Shown here: in pieces, positions 43,992-52,995 of the stretch
Position numbering within the stretch: the first letter of the stretch is position 1
Layout of the letters: each line of letters begins with the position of its first letter
Assembly (NCBI GenBank): GCA_030065635.1
Contig: JASJDJ010000010.1
Span: forward strand, 1 to 64,000
DNA: 64,000 nt
Origin: Xenococcaceae cyanobacterium MO_188.B32
Lineage (GTDB): Bacteria > Cyanobacteriota > Cyanobacteriia > Cyanobacteriales > Xenococcaceae
Reading direction: 5' to 3'
The notes under the pieces: generated by a model
What the model saw: the letters and a program-made list of their open reading frames with translations, nothing else
What the model was told of the DNA's origin: nothing
Databases searched by the model: none
Position numbers and translations under genes: made by a program

Positions 43992-46900
43992 TTACCAGGG
44001 GTTGCCGATGATCGTAAAACCGCTCCAATAGTAGGGGTGCTTAAAGTCTCTGTCAGCTGACTCAGCAAGCTTGGGTGGCAGATCAAAACTTTTCTCTTCT
44101 ATCTTCAACTTACCGTTCTCCATCCGTACTTCCCCATTAATCATGTCTAACTGAGCTTGCTGTAGAGCCTCTGCTTTAATGACGCCGGTTTTTTTCAACT
44201 GCTTGTAAAAATCAGCCATCAAACCGAATGTGCCTACTTGTTCGACGAACCAAAGACTTGCTAAATTTGACTTGCTTCCTGCTTTCGCGGAAAACCCAGC
44301 AAAGCCCAACTCGGCCTCCTTATCTCCCAAAGCTGTGCGACAGGCACTCAACACTATAAGTTCTGTGAGTGGATCGCTCAATTTCAACTCACGTACCTCG
44401 TTAAGTCCCAGCTTATTGTCCCGAAATTGGATGTAGGTGTTACTGGGCTGACCAGATTCAAAGTTGGCATGGGTGGATAAGTGAACTATGCCAAACGGGT
44501 CGTCGGCGCGGGCTGCTCGTAACTTGTCCTTGGTAAATTCATTGTTGCGTAACGACTTGCCAGACCATAGTTGTGTAATCACATCCAACTCGGTGTTCAC
44601 AACTGGTAATTCTTTTTCTTTAGGGAATTTCGGGAATTCCACGGCTCCCATTGCCAAGACTGACATCTTCCTCACATCTTTATAGTGAGTATCAGTCAGT
44701 GAAAGACTGGGCATCAAGCCAACGCTGTATTTTTCCACTAGAAACTTTTGCCCATCATGGAGTGCCGCCACTGGCAGGGAGCGCAAATTGATATCCATAA
44801 CGAACACGAGATTATCAATTTCTTGTTTTTGTAACTCCTCCTCCAGAGGAGCAACTAGCCACTGATAGAGCTGTTTAGCCGGTGGTAGGTAACGCTTGGA
44901 GGGTTCGAGCTTCTTATCATTGCTAATTTTCCGAAATCGATCAGCTGCTATCTTGACTTTCTCTCGCGTTGCTCCTTCTGCCCACTTCCGAATCGGTTGT
45001 CCTTTAGAGGGTACTAGTACCAGCTCTAATCTATCTTCCGGCTGACCCTTGAAGTCTAGCGCCTCCTCTGCTGAGAGAACAGTTTGCGGGAAGAAGATGG
45101 CATAGATTAGAGCTGGTTTAATGCCAGTCGCTTGTTCAATCTGGCGCAGGGTTTCCTGGATCTCATCCAGGTTTTTGATGGGAGTTCCGCTGATGCCTAG
45201 ATAAGTCTCAAACTCACGAGTAAAGCGTGTCTCTGGGGTCAATGTAGAGAAAGGCTTGATTGCTACTGGTGAGATGGGATCTTTTTTTAGAGGTGGGATG
45301 GGTTTTTTTAGGGGGCTGATATCTCTCTCGAAAGGGGGTGGATCGACGCTAATAATCTGAATATTACCTTCTCTGAAAGTGAAGGGGAAGGACCTAAAAG
45401 GCAGAATTGAGAACTCACCACTGGTAATAGCAGCTTCCGTGCCGTTGATAGTAGCATCCCCCACCTCAAAGGGAGTCAAACCGCGTCCCCCATGTTGGAT
45501 CGTGATGTCTCCTCCCCCTTGACCGCCTGCTGTAGAAATACTGGCAATTACATCATTATCGTCTGTGAAAGTGTCAGTGGCTCGGAAAAATTGCTCGGTT
45601 GTAATATTAACGTTACCTCCTATTCCGCTGCTACCGCCTTGGGCATTGATAGAAGTAACTTCAATATCACCACTGGGATCGAGGTTAACATTGCCTCCGT
45701 TACCCACACTACCCCTGGAATCAATCGTGCCGATGGTGATGGTAGTGGAAGCATCAACGGTAATATCGCCCCCGCTGGTACCGGAGCTAGTGAGATTGCC
45801 CGTAGAAATTGTCCCACCACTGTCGAGAGTAATCCCTCCGCCTTGACCGCTGCCCTGGGAACTCGAATTAATCTCAGCACTAATACTAATAATATCCCCT
45901 GCGGCATTGAGAGCAACCGCGCCCCCGCTACCATTGGCCGCAGAAGAGTCAAGGCTACCACTAGAAGTATCGATCGTCCCCCCGCTGGTGATTCCAATCT
46001 CCCCGCCATTGCCAGTAGTGCCATTGGCTGAAGAGACAATGGCAGCCGTAGTAATGTCGCCAGCAGCTTCTAGAGAAATTGCTCCTCCATCTCCCCCGAC
46101 CGAACTAGCGTTGAGAGAGCCAGCCGTTGTCTCGATCGTTCCGCCGCTGTCGAGGGTAATCCCTCCGCCTTGACTGCTGCCCTGGGAACTCGAATTAATC
46201 TCAGCACTAATAATATCCCCTGCGGCATTGAGAGCAACCGCGCCCCCGCTACCATTGGCCGCAGAAGAGTCAAGGCTACCACTAGAAGTATCGATCGTCC
46301 CCCCGCTGGTGATTTCAATCTCCCCGCTATTGCCAGTAGTGCCATTGGCTGAAGAGATAATGTTGCCTGTGGTGATATTGCCTGACGCTTCCAGGTCAAT
46401 CGCGCCCCCATCTCCCCCTACCGAACTAGCGTTGAGAGAGCCAGCCGTTGTATCAATTGTTCCGCTGCTTTCGAGAGTAATTGCCCCACCTTGACCACTG
46501 CCCTGCGAACTTGAATCGATATCACCTGTAGTAATGTTACCAGGAGCAGTGAGAGTAATCGCTCCTCCGTCATTAGTAGAGCTAGTGTTAAGTACCCCGA
46601 TACTGGTATTGATATTGCCAGCGTTGCTGGTTATCGTAATTTCCCGACCAGGATTGGTGATATTCCCAGTAGTAATGTCTTGGTTGGCTAGTAGGGTAAT
46701 TGTAGCGTTGTCTGCTCCAGTTAAGGTAAAACCTGTGGTAGTGATTGAGCCTGAATCGGATGGCGATCGCAAAGTAACAGGATCATTAAAAGTCACATCA
46801 CCATTCAGGGTAATCTCACCGCTGCTGTTATCCCGTCCAATGATGATGGTGCCAGTTAACTTTGCTAGTTCCGTACTGTTTAGGAAAGCTGCATCTTCCC

Positions 46901-49733
46901 CACCGATTTCTAGGTCAAGATTGGGGGTTAATGGCTGCACGAGCAGCTCGTTGCCAGTTACAAAAACATTATCATCGCCAACAAGCTCAATACTGTCAGC
47001 GGTTAGGGTAATATTGCCGCTCCCCGAGTCGAGACTGCTAGTGGTTGCAGTGTCTTCAGGTTCAAAAACAACGATACCGTCACTGTTGGCACTAGTCCCA
47101 GTAAGGTTAATATTCCCGCCCCCCGAGTTAATCGGGGCTTCAACACCGATGCCAAAGCCCTCGATGCCACTGCTAGTCCCAGTGAGGCTGATATTCCCGC
47201 CCTCCGAGTTAATCGGGGCATCAACCCCGATCCCGTCACTATTGACACTAGTAGTCCCAGTGAGGCTGATATTCCCGCCCCCCGAGTTAATCGGGGCATC
47301 AACCCCGATCCCGTCCTCAACAGACGAGACACTAGTAGTCCCAGTGAGGCTGATATTCCCGCCCTCCGAGTTAATCGGGGCATCAACCCCGATCCCGTAA
47401 CCGCTACCGGAAAGAGTAATATCTCCGCTCCCCGAGTTGAGCGGGGCATTAATAGCTATGCTGTCACCTATGATGCTGGTTCCATTGACAGTGATATCCC
47501 CACCACCTGTCAAGATAGGCTGATTGATGTCGACGGTTCCCCGGTCATTGCCATCGCTGTCTGCGTTTAAAAACAAGTTCAGCAAGTCACCGCCACCATT
47601 GCTGTCAAATATCTGTCCATTGATGTTGATATTGCCAGCTGCCTCCAAGGTTAGAGTATTATTACCCGTCTCGTTGAAATCAAGGTCTGTAGCTAAGGTG
47701 ATATTTCCATCTTGGGTGCCTGTTATCCCAGTTGATACAATAACTGTGGCTCCGTTAGTCAAGGCAGCCAGGAGGTCGCTGATATCTAGGAATGCATCGT
47801 TATCGATTGCGGTAAAGATCTTAGAGCCATTCTCTTCCGTCTCATCGATATCAAAAGAGGACACGTCCGAATCAATGGTGATATTGTGCGGATCGATCAG
47901 CCAAGTCCCCCCTATACCAGCTGACGCAGAGACATTAGGAGAGTTGGTCACGTCCAAGAATCCACCACTACTGGTTTCGACAAAACCGCCATTGCCAGAA
48001 TTCACACCGCCACGGGCACTAATAGAGCCATAGACGCGGGTGGTTGCCTTTGACCAAACAATAACGCGACCGCCATTGCCATCCGTCAAGGCATCAGCAT
48101 TAATCGCCGAATCTTCACTGACAAATGTCACCTCTGCATTGGGTACTGTACCCTGACCTTTATAATCCCCACCAATTAATACCGTGCCACCGCCATTGTT
48201 CCCAGAGGCATCAATATTGGCTCCAATCACTCCCACCTTATCTCCCAAAACATTGACGCTGCCACCCGCCTCACCAGAGACATCGAGAGTACCAGAGGCG
48301 ATCGCCGTACCCCCATCGGTGGGAATAGTCGTGTCAGAATTGTTCAGTTGCACTGTGCCATCGGAACTAGCACTCAATCCTGTCTCCACATTCTCTGCTG
48401 GACCCGTCAGCAAAGTGGGTAAATCTAATACCCGAATCGGCTGCTGCTGTCCATCCGCCGTTGTTGGCAGCTCAACTTCTAAACTGAGAACCTGCCCTTC
48501 TTGGCTAATTTGCACCCGACTGGTTCCCGGTACAGCCGTTACGGTAATGTTGCCTCCTGGAGCCTCTATAGTGCCAGTATTAATAACTGTCCCGCCCATC
48601 AGAGACAGATTGTGTTCCGGTGCTACTGTCAAGTCGCCGGCATTAATAATAGTTCCTGCTTGCGTCCCCTCAAATTGAAAGGCATTAGGGTTGCTCACCA
48701 AGTTGATATAGTCATTAGCGCCAAAAGCATTAAACCAAACCTCATCAAAACCAATCCCCGTAGCGGTGGTAGCAGTGAAATCAGCAGGGACATTTAAACT
48801 AGCATTGGCTCCAAAGACGATCCCCGCTGGGTTCATCAAAAATAGGTTGGAGTTGCCACCCGTGACTTGAATCAGACCATTAATAATGGAGGGATTGCCA
48901 CCATTGATGCGAGACAAAATATTCCTAATCGAAGGATTGGACAGAAAGTTGGCAATTTGGTTGGCATCTAAACCAAACTCCTGAAAACTGTGAAACAGAT
49001 TTTTGCCATCCCCCGACAGGGTGCCGCCGTCGATGTCAAAGCGTTTGCCCTCTTGGGTCACAATGGTCATTGTCCCGTCATTGTTGGGGATAATTTGTTG
49101 GGCACGTGCTGGCATTACGCCAATAGCTGCTGCGAGGGGAAGGGCTGCCAGAAATACGCTTGCCCTTTTAGCTAATGCTGGGATTGGGTTTGGCTTCCGG
49201 CGCAAGCAGAACCGACCCCGATCGACCTCGATCTCAAAGCGGTCAGCTAACCCGCGACGCTTGAGTGCCAGAGCGATCGCCCTCTGGGAATCGCGGATTT
49301 GCTCTAGCCGTTTTCCGTAGGATATGGTTTCTGAGTGGTAGCGGTAGTAGTAGAGGGGTTTCCTAATGCGCTCGACTTGGGTGACTTCTGAAAGTTTCAA
49401 ACATAGATCGTAGTCCTGAGCACACTCAAATGATTCGTCAATACCGCCAACTTGATTAAACACAGAGCGACGGATTAGTCGGAAGTGGAAGGTCATGAAA
49501 TCCACCAGCAGTCGCTGAGGGGAGTAGGGAATCCGACAACGGCACCCATAACCCTTAACCTTCCCGGTTACGTCCATATCTAGGTAGTCAGTGTACACCA
49601 ACCCTACCTCTGGGTGGGCATCTAACAAGGCAGCCGTTTCCTTAAGTGCCGTAGGAGCCAGCAGGTCATCGCTGTCTACCCAGCCGATATAAGCCCCTCT
49701 AGTCTCGGCGATCGCCGCTTGTAAAGAGAGCAC
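43992..49733 (-). CDS. Chimeric GT2 - filamentous-haemagglutinin (TpsA) - CHAT protease protein
   Basis: A 1,913-residue protein in several blocks. Residues 1-165 are the latter part of a family 2 glycosyltransferase (GAYIGWVDSDDLLAPTAL, then FECAQDYDLCLKLSE), without the nucleotide-binding start. A signal-peptide-like segment, RASVFLAALPLAAAIG to ARAQ, lies at 189-212. The TPS secretion domain follows (GGNSNLFLMNPAGIVFGANASLNVPADF). A Gly/Ser/Thr/Asn-rich beta-helix passenger with internal repeats runs to about 1480. The C-terminal 330 residues are a CHAT caspase-like peptidase with His1755 in VHLSTHANF and Cys1798 in LSACRTALG, ending YYWSGFTIIGNPW. The start is GTG; the GT2 frame is open further upstream into the end of the TpsB gene. 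The internal signal peptide would be hidden if translated from the GT2 start. Confidence 0.8.
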   Translation of the reverse strand: MLSLQAAIAETRGAYIGWVDSDDLLAPTALKETAALLDAHPEVGLVYTDYLDMDVTGKVKGYGCRCRIPYSPQRLLVDFMTFHFRLIRRSVFNQVGGIDESFECAQDYDLCLKLSEVTQVERIRKPLYYYRYHSETISYGKRLEQIRDSQRAIALALKRRGLADRFEIEVDRGRFCLRRKPNPIPALAKRASVFLAALPLAAAIGVMPARAQQIIPNNDGTMTIVTQEGKRFDIDGGTLSGDGKNLFHSFQEFGLDANQIANFLSNPSIRNILSRINGGNPSIINGLIQVTGGNSNLFLMNPAGIVFGANASLNVPADFTATTATGIGFDEVWFNAFGANDYINLVSNPNAFQFEGTQAGTIINAGDLTVAPEHNLSLMGGTVINTGTIEAPGGNITVTAVPGTSRVQISQEGQVLSLEVELPTTADGQQQPIRVLDLPTLLTGPAENVETGLSASSDGTVQLNNSDTTIPTDGGTAIASGTLDVSGEAGGSVNVLGDKVGVIGANIDASGNNGGGTVLIGGDYKGQGTVPNAEVTFVSEDSAINADALTDGNGGRVIVWSKATTRVYGSISARGGVNSGNGGFVETSSGGFLDVTNSPNVSASAGIGGTWLIDPHNITIDSDVSSFDIDETEENGSKIFTAIDNDAFLDISDLLAALTNGATVIVSTGITGTQDGNITLATDLDFNETGNNTLTLEAAGNININGQIFDSNGGGDLLNLFLNADSDGNDRGTVDINQPILTGGGDITVNGTSIIGDSIAINAPLNSGSGDITLSGSGYGIGVDAPINSEGGNISLTGTTSVSSVEDGIGVDAPINSGGGNISLTGTTSVNSDGIGVDAPINSEGGNISLTGTSSGIEGFGIGVEAPINSGGGNINLTGTSANSDGIVVFEPEDTATTSSLDSGSGNITLTADSIELVGDDNVFVTGNELLVQPLTPNLDLEIGGEDAAFLNSTELAKLTGTIIIGRDNSSGEITLNGDVTFNDPVTLRSPSDSGSITTTGFTLTGADNATITLLANQDITTGNITNPGREITITSNAGNINTSIGVLNTSSTNDGGAITLTAPGNITTGDIDSSSQGSGQGGAITLESSGTIDTTAGSLNASSVGGDGGAIDLEASGNITTGNIISSANGTTGNSGEIEITSGGTIDTSSGSLDSSAANGSGGAVALNAAGDIISAEINSSSQGSSQGGGITLDSGGTIETTAGSLNASSVGGDGGAISLEAAGDITTAAIVSSANGTTGNGGEIGITSGGTIDTSSGSLDSSAANGSGGAVALNAAGDIISISAEINSSSQGSGQGGGITLDSGGTISTGNLTSSGTSGGDITVDASTTITIGTIDSRGSVGNGGNVNLDPSGDIEVTSINAQGGSSGIGGNVNITTEQFFRATDTFTDDNDVIASISTAGGQGGGDITIQHGGRGLTPFEVGDATINGTEAAITSGEFSILPFRSFPFTFREGNIQIISVDPPPFERDISPLKKPIPPLKKDPISPVAIKPFSTLTPETRFTREFETYLGISGTPIKNLDEIQETLRQIEQATGIKPALIYAIFFPQTVLSAEEALDFKGQPEDRLELVLVPSKGQPIRKWAEGATREKVKIAADRFRKISNDKKLEPSKRYLPPAKQLYQWLVAPLEEELQKQEIDNLVFVMDINLRSLPVAALHDGQKFLVEKYSVGLMPSLSLTDTHYKDVRKMSVLAMGAVEFPKFPKEKELPVVNTELDVITQLWSGKSLRNNEFTKDKLRAARADDPFGIVHLSTHANFESGQPSNTYIQFRDNKLGLNEVRELKLSDPLTELIVLSACRTALGDKEAELGFAGFSAKAGSKSNLASLWFVEQVGTFGLMADFYKQLKKTGVIKAEALQQAQLDMINGEVRMENGKLKIEEKSFDLPPKLAESADRDFKHPYYWSGFTIIGNPW
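45843..46520 (-). repeat. Near-identical tandem DNA repeats in the TpsA passenger (period about 321-327 bp)
   Basis: A block at about 45850-46060 recurs 321 bp further on (327 bp on the other side of a 6-bp indel) with only a few substitutions. A third, more diverged copy continues to about 46520. The repeats encode Gly/Ser-rich beta-helix turns (GGTIDTSSGSLDSSAANGSGG). Such close identity points to recent duplication or conversion. Confidence 0.85.
47095..47420 (-). repeat. Second tandem repeat block in the TpsA passenger (period about 60-75 bp)
   Basis: Five units encode a repeated GIGVDAPINSGGGNISLTGT sequence with spacer variations. At the DNA level the CCCGAGTTAATCGGGG word recurs in each unit and is itself a hairpin. 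Confidence 0.85.
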
Positions 49734-49753
49734 GCGCCCTTGATGATTCGCTG

Positions 49754-51286
49754 CTACAACTCGTACTCTGGGATCCCGTTTGGCATACTCCCTTGAATTA
49801 TTAAAAGGTTATCATCATTGAGAACTTGCACCCGCTGCACTTGCGCTAACCAACTGAAGAATTGACCATCAGGGTCTGGGGAAGGATTTTCGGTAGCATC
49901 AAATAAACCAGTCCCGAAGCGTAACTGAGAGCGAAATGTCCAAGCCCCAGAGACATCGCGGAGGGTATATTCTTGTCCCAACTCAAACACGCTGGTGCGA
50001 CTGACACCATCTTCATCAGGTCCAATACCGAAAGGAAAGCCATTTTGAAAGAGAAAGTTCTGACCGTCCCGATAGACAAAGCCTAAAGATAAAGCTAATT
50101 CTTGACTAGGGTTGAGAATTAATGGCTGTCGGTAGCTAATTTCATACTGTTCCGCTTCTCCCCGAATATCCAAGTCCTCAAATTCTCCCTCTACCACTTC
50201 ATTGCGCTCGATCGAGGTTCTCAGTTGTAGGGTGCCGTTCATCGGATTTAGAGGTGCTTGATAGACAAACTCTAACTGATAAGTCCCGTCTATAGTCTGG
50301 ATTCTGGGACGATAGGAAGCAGAAATTTCATCGCCGATTCCAGTGAGATTGCGATAGAGCAGATTGAGGTTTAGACGTTCGCCACCCACACTAGGAGGAG
50401 AATAGTTATCAATGCCCAAGTTACCCTCAAAAGGGTCAGCTTCGGTGACGCGCACCACCAGAATACTCTTACCTTCTTCATTAGCAGATCTGAGACTTGC
50501 TTCTACGTTTTCAAACAAGGGATTAGCTCGTAGTAGACGTAATTGGTCTTCCAGCTTTGAGATATTGAGAGGTATATCAACTCCCAATTTCACTCGCGAG
50601 CAGATATAGCCAAGATTCGGGCGATTTTTGTTCTTTTTTCTTTCAATCTCAATCGTTTCCAATTGCCCTTCAATAACTTTAATTTGAACGATTCCATCTT
50701 TTAGGTAAACTTGTGTTGCTCTGGAGGTGAGAAACCCCTTGTTTAAGTACAGTTGCGTGATGGCCTTGGTGATGTTACTCTCAACAGCTTTTAGTTCTTC
50801 AGAGGTGACAGTGCCTTCTTTATTGTTTTTAATAAATTCTTCAAGAATTTTAATCGGGTCTTCAGAAAGGTCACCTTCAGGAGTGACGGTGTCCTCTTTA
50901 AATTTTTTAATAAATTCTTCAAGAGAGATAGTCTTGCCTTCTTCCCCCAAGACAGTGCGACCAGTAACTTGAATTGTCCGATCACTTAGTTCAGGTGTAG
51001 ATGGCTTCTTCTCGTCAGATTCGCTGGTCGTTAATGGACATGGAAGTCGTTCCAGTTTCTCTTCCGGTTTCTCTTTATTAGAATCATCTGGCTGATTTTG
51101 TGCCAGTTGTTGAGGAATGATACTCTCTGATATAGGAATAGTCCTGAATCGGGTCTTGGAATCTCGGATGATTGGGCGTAAGCTAGCTTCACTGGAAGAG
51201 GCATATGACACATCAGCCAAAAAAGAAATGAGAAAAATATTAATGAAATTTAACGAAGCAATTATAAACTCTTCGGCATTGTACAT
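49754..51286 (-). CDS. TpsB (FhaC/ShlB-type) outer-membrane transporter, truncated at the C-terminus
   Basis: A 510-residue Omp85-superfamily secretion pore. A signal-like hydrophobic start (IIASLNFINIFLISFLADVSYA) is followed by a polar linker and POTRA domains (ITKAITQLYLNKGFLTSRA, VQIKVIEGQLETIEIE). The beta-barrel begins near GNLGIDNYSPPSVGGERLNLNLLYRNLTGIGDEI. The likeness runs normally to VLNDDNLLIIQG and then breaks off after a few unrelated residues (SMPNGIPEYEL). The family normally continues about 110-130 residues through the LPSQQF...GGGQS-type segment and the last strands. Those are missing, so the barrel probably cannot close. The out-of-frame overlap with the GT2 piece marks a recombination joint near 49790. 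POTRA-1 shows an internal duplication (EEFIKKFKEDTVT / EEFIKNNKEGTVT). Confidence 0.8.
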   Translation of the reverse strand: MYNAEEFIIASLNFINIFLISFLADVSYASSSEASLRPIIRDSKTRFRTIPISESIIPQQLAQNQPDDSNKEKPEEKLERLPCPLTTSESDEKKPSTPELSDRTIQVTGRTVLGEEGKTISLEEFIKKFKEDTVTPEGDLSEDPIKILEEFIKNNKEGTVTSEELKAVESNITKAITQLYLNKGFLTSRATQVYLKDGIVQIKVIEGQLETIEIERKKNKNRPNLGYICSRVKLGVDIPLNISKLEDQLRLLRANPLFENVEASLRSANEEGKSILVVRVTEADPFEGNLGIDNYSPPSVGGERLNLNLLYRNLTGIGDEISASYRPRIQTIDGTYQLEFVYQAPLNPMNGTLQLRTSIERNEVVEGEFEDLDIRGEAEQYEISYRQPLILNPSQELALSLGFVYRDGQNFLFQNGFPFGIGPDEDGVSRTSVFELGQEYTLRDVSGAWTFRSQLRFGTGLFDATENPSPDPDGQFFSWLAQVQRVQVLNDDNLLIIQGSMPNGIPEYEL

Positions 51287-51774
51287 TGACCCTAACTTAT
51301 CTTTGGGGATTATGCCTTGAGTTTCTCACGAATTAGAAGTAATAACTCAAGTTGCTAGTCATAAAAATATTATTATCTCAGTAAAATTACTACCAAAAAA
51401 TTACCGATCTTTGATGAATTTTACTGTTTTTTTTTCCCGTAAAAACACTGATATTGACACTTTTTTATGTAGCAACACTAATATTGACACCTTCGATCGA
51501 CTTTTTACCGTTCTCTATGTAGGGCATTGCTGAATCTAATTAGAGATACCACTGTCTTTCAAGTGTATGTTTTTAACATTTGGTGGTTTTGATTGACGCG
51601 GAGAGGGAAGAAACGAGAAATTAACCTTTCTTCCTTGTCCTCCTTGTCTTCCTTGTCTCCCTTGTCTTACCCAACCAGGAATTTATGAATACTGAATCGG
51701 TGTTCTAGGTCAGGAAACCCAACCAGGGTCGCACCGCTACTTGCTACTTACTACTTGCTACTTGCTACTCAATT
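51287..51774. other. Intergenic region with paired direct repeats and minisatellite
   Basis: No gene is seen. Two near-identical words, ACACTGATATTGACAC and ACACTAATATTGACAC, start about 30 bases apart (near 51446 and 51475). A CCTTGTCTT-type minisatellite lies at 51627-51669, and a CTTGCTA-type heptamer repeat at 51736-51770 runs up to the ispG stop. The TpsB promoter (minus strand) must be in the right part of this gap as read on that strand, near 51300-51400. Confidence 0.5.
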
Positions 51775-52995
51775 TTAAGGATCGACCCAGCGATCGTCTG
51801 CTTTAATGAGATTAATTAGTTCTTCTACTCCCTTATCTTCTGGGACTTTCTTGATTTCCTCTCGACCACGATAAAGAGAGATATAACCAGGTTGTTTACC
51901 CACATAACCATAGTCTGCATCTGCCATTTCTCCTGGGCCATTGACAATACAGCCCATCACGGCAATGTCTAAACCAGTTAGGTGTTTGGTAGCTTCACGG
52001 ACTTGGTGTAGTACATCTTCTAAATTAAATAAAGTACGACCGCAAGAAGGACAGGCAACATACTCCACCATTGTTTTCCGCAGACCCAAAGCTTGCAAAA
52101 TACTATAGCAAACAGGAATTTCTTTTTCTGGTGCTTCGGTTAAAGAAACACGGATGGTATCGCCAATTCCATCTGCTAAAAGTGTTCCGATGCCAGCAGT
52201 TGATTTAATCCGTCCGTATTCTCCATCTCCAGCTTCGGTAACGCCTAAATGAAGGGGATAGTCCATACCTAATTCATCCATGCGCTTAACCATCAGGCGA
52301 TAAGCTGCCAACATGACAGGAACACGGGAAGCTTTTAGGGAAATAACTAGATTGCGAAAATCTAGAGATTCACAAATTTTAATGAATTCTAATGCAGATT
52401 CTACCATTCCTTCGGGAGTATCGCCGTAGGTAAACAGCATTCTTTCGGCTAAAGAACCATGATTAACGCCGATACGCATCGCCTTACCCTGGTCTCGGAG
52501 AGAAATTACCAGAGGTTCGAGAGTTTGGCGGATTTTTGCCCCAATTTCTGCAAATTCTTCTTTTGTATATTCAGTGCGATCGCTCTTGGGTTTTTCAAAA
52601 ACGTATAATCCAGGATTGATTCTAACTTTATCAACGTGTTTGGCAACTTCCAAGGCAATTTTCATGCCATTATGATGGACATCAGCAACTAGAGGGACTG
52701 GTTGATAAGTTTGAGCCAATTTTTGTTTGATTTCGGCTAAAGCTTTAGCATGAGCCATACTGGGAACAGTAACCCGCACAATCTCGCAACCAATTTCGTG
52801 TAAGCGACGAATAGCAGCCACCGAACCCTCTATATCTAGAGTGTCTTCATTAATCATTGACTGAACTACTACGGGAAAGCCACCGCCAATAGTTACGTCT
52901 CCTACTTTGACAGGGCGAGTTTTACGTCGATGAATAGTAGTATCAATAGCTGAGTTATTAGTAGGGTTAAGAGTAGGGTTGTCTAAAGTTTGCAT
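51775..52995 (-). CDS. ispG: 4-hydroxy-3-methylbut-2-enyl diphosphate synthase IspG (GcpE)
   Basis: A 406-residue iron-sulphur enzyme of the MEP isoprenoid pathway. It reduces the cyclic diphosphate MEcPP to HMBPP, using ferredoxin in cyanobacteria. The N-terminal TIM-barrel part has [19 protein letters not shown] and LVADVHHNG. The C-terminal part has the cluster ligands CPSCGRT and [19 protein letters not shown]. Length and motifs match the cyanobacterial/plastid group. It is a single gene with a repeat-rich gap on both sides. Confidence 0.96.
   Translation of the reverse strand: MQTLDNPTLNPTNNSAIDTTIHRRKTRPVKVGDVTIGGGFPVVVQSMINEDTLDIEGSVAAIRRLHEIGCEIVRVTVPSMAHAKALAEIKQKLAQTYQPVPLVADVHHNGMKIALEVAKHVDKVRINPGLYVFEKPKSDRTEYTKEEFAEIGAKIRQTLEPLVISLRDQGKAMRIGVNHGSLAERMLFTYGDTPEGMVESALEFIKICESLDFRNLVISLKASRVPVMLAAYRLMVKRMDELGMDYPLHLGVTEAGDGEYGRIKSTAGIGTLLADGIGDTIRVSLTEAPEKEIPVCYSILQALGLRKTMVEYVACPSCGRTLFNLEDVLHQVREATKHLTGLDIAVMGCIVNGPGEMADADYGYVGKQPGYISLYRGREEIKKVPEDKGVEELINLIKADDRWVDP

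Noticed and set aside
45492-48678. Several plus-strand frames rich in Pro, Leu, Ser and Val
   Set aside because: They are mirror images of the repetitive TpsA passenger on the minus strand; repeats keep the antisense frames open.
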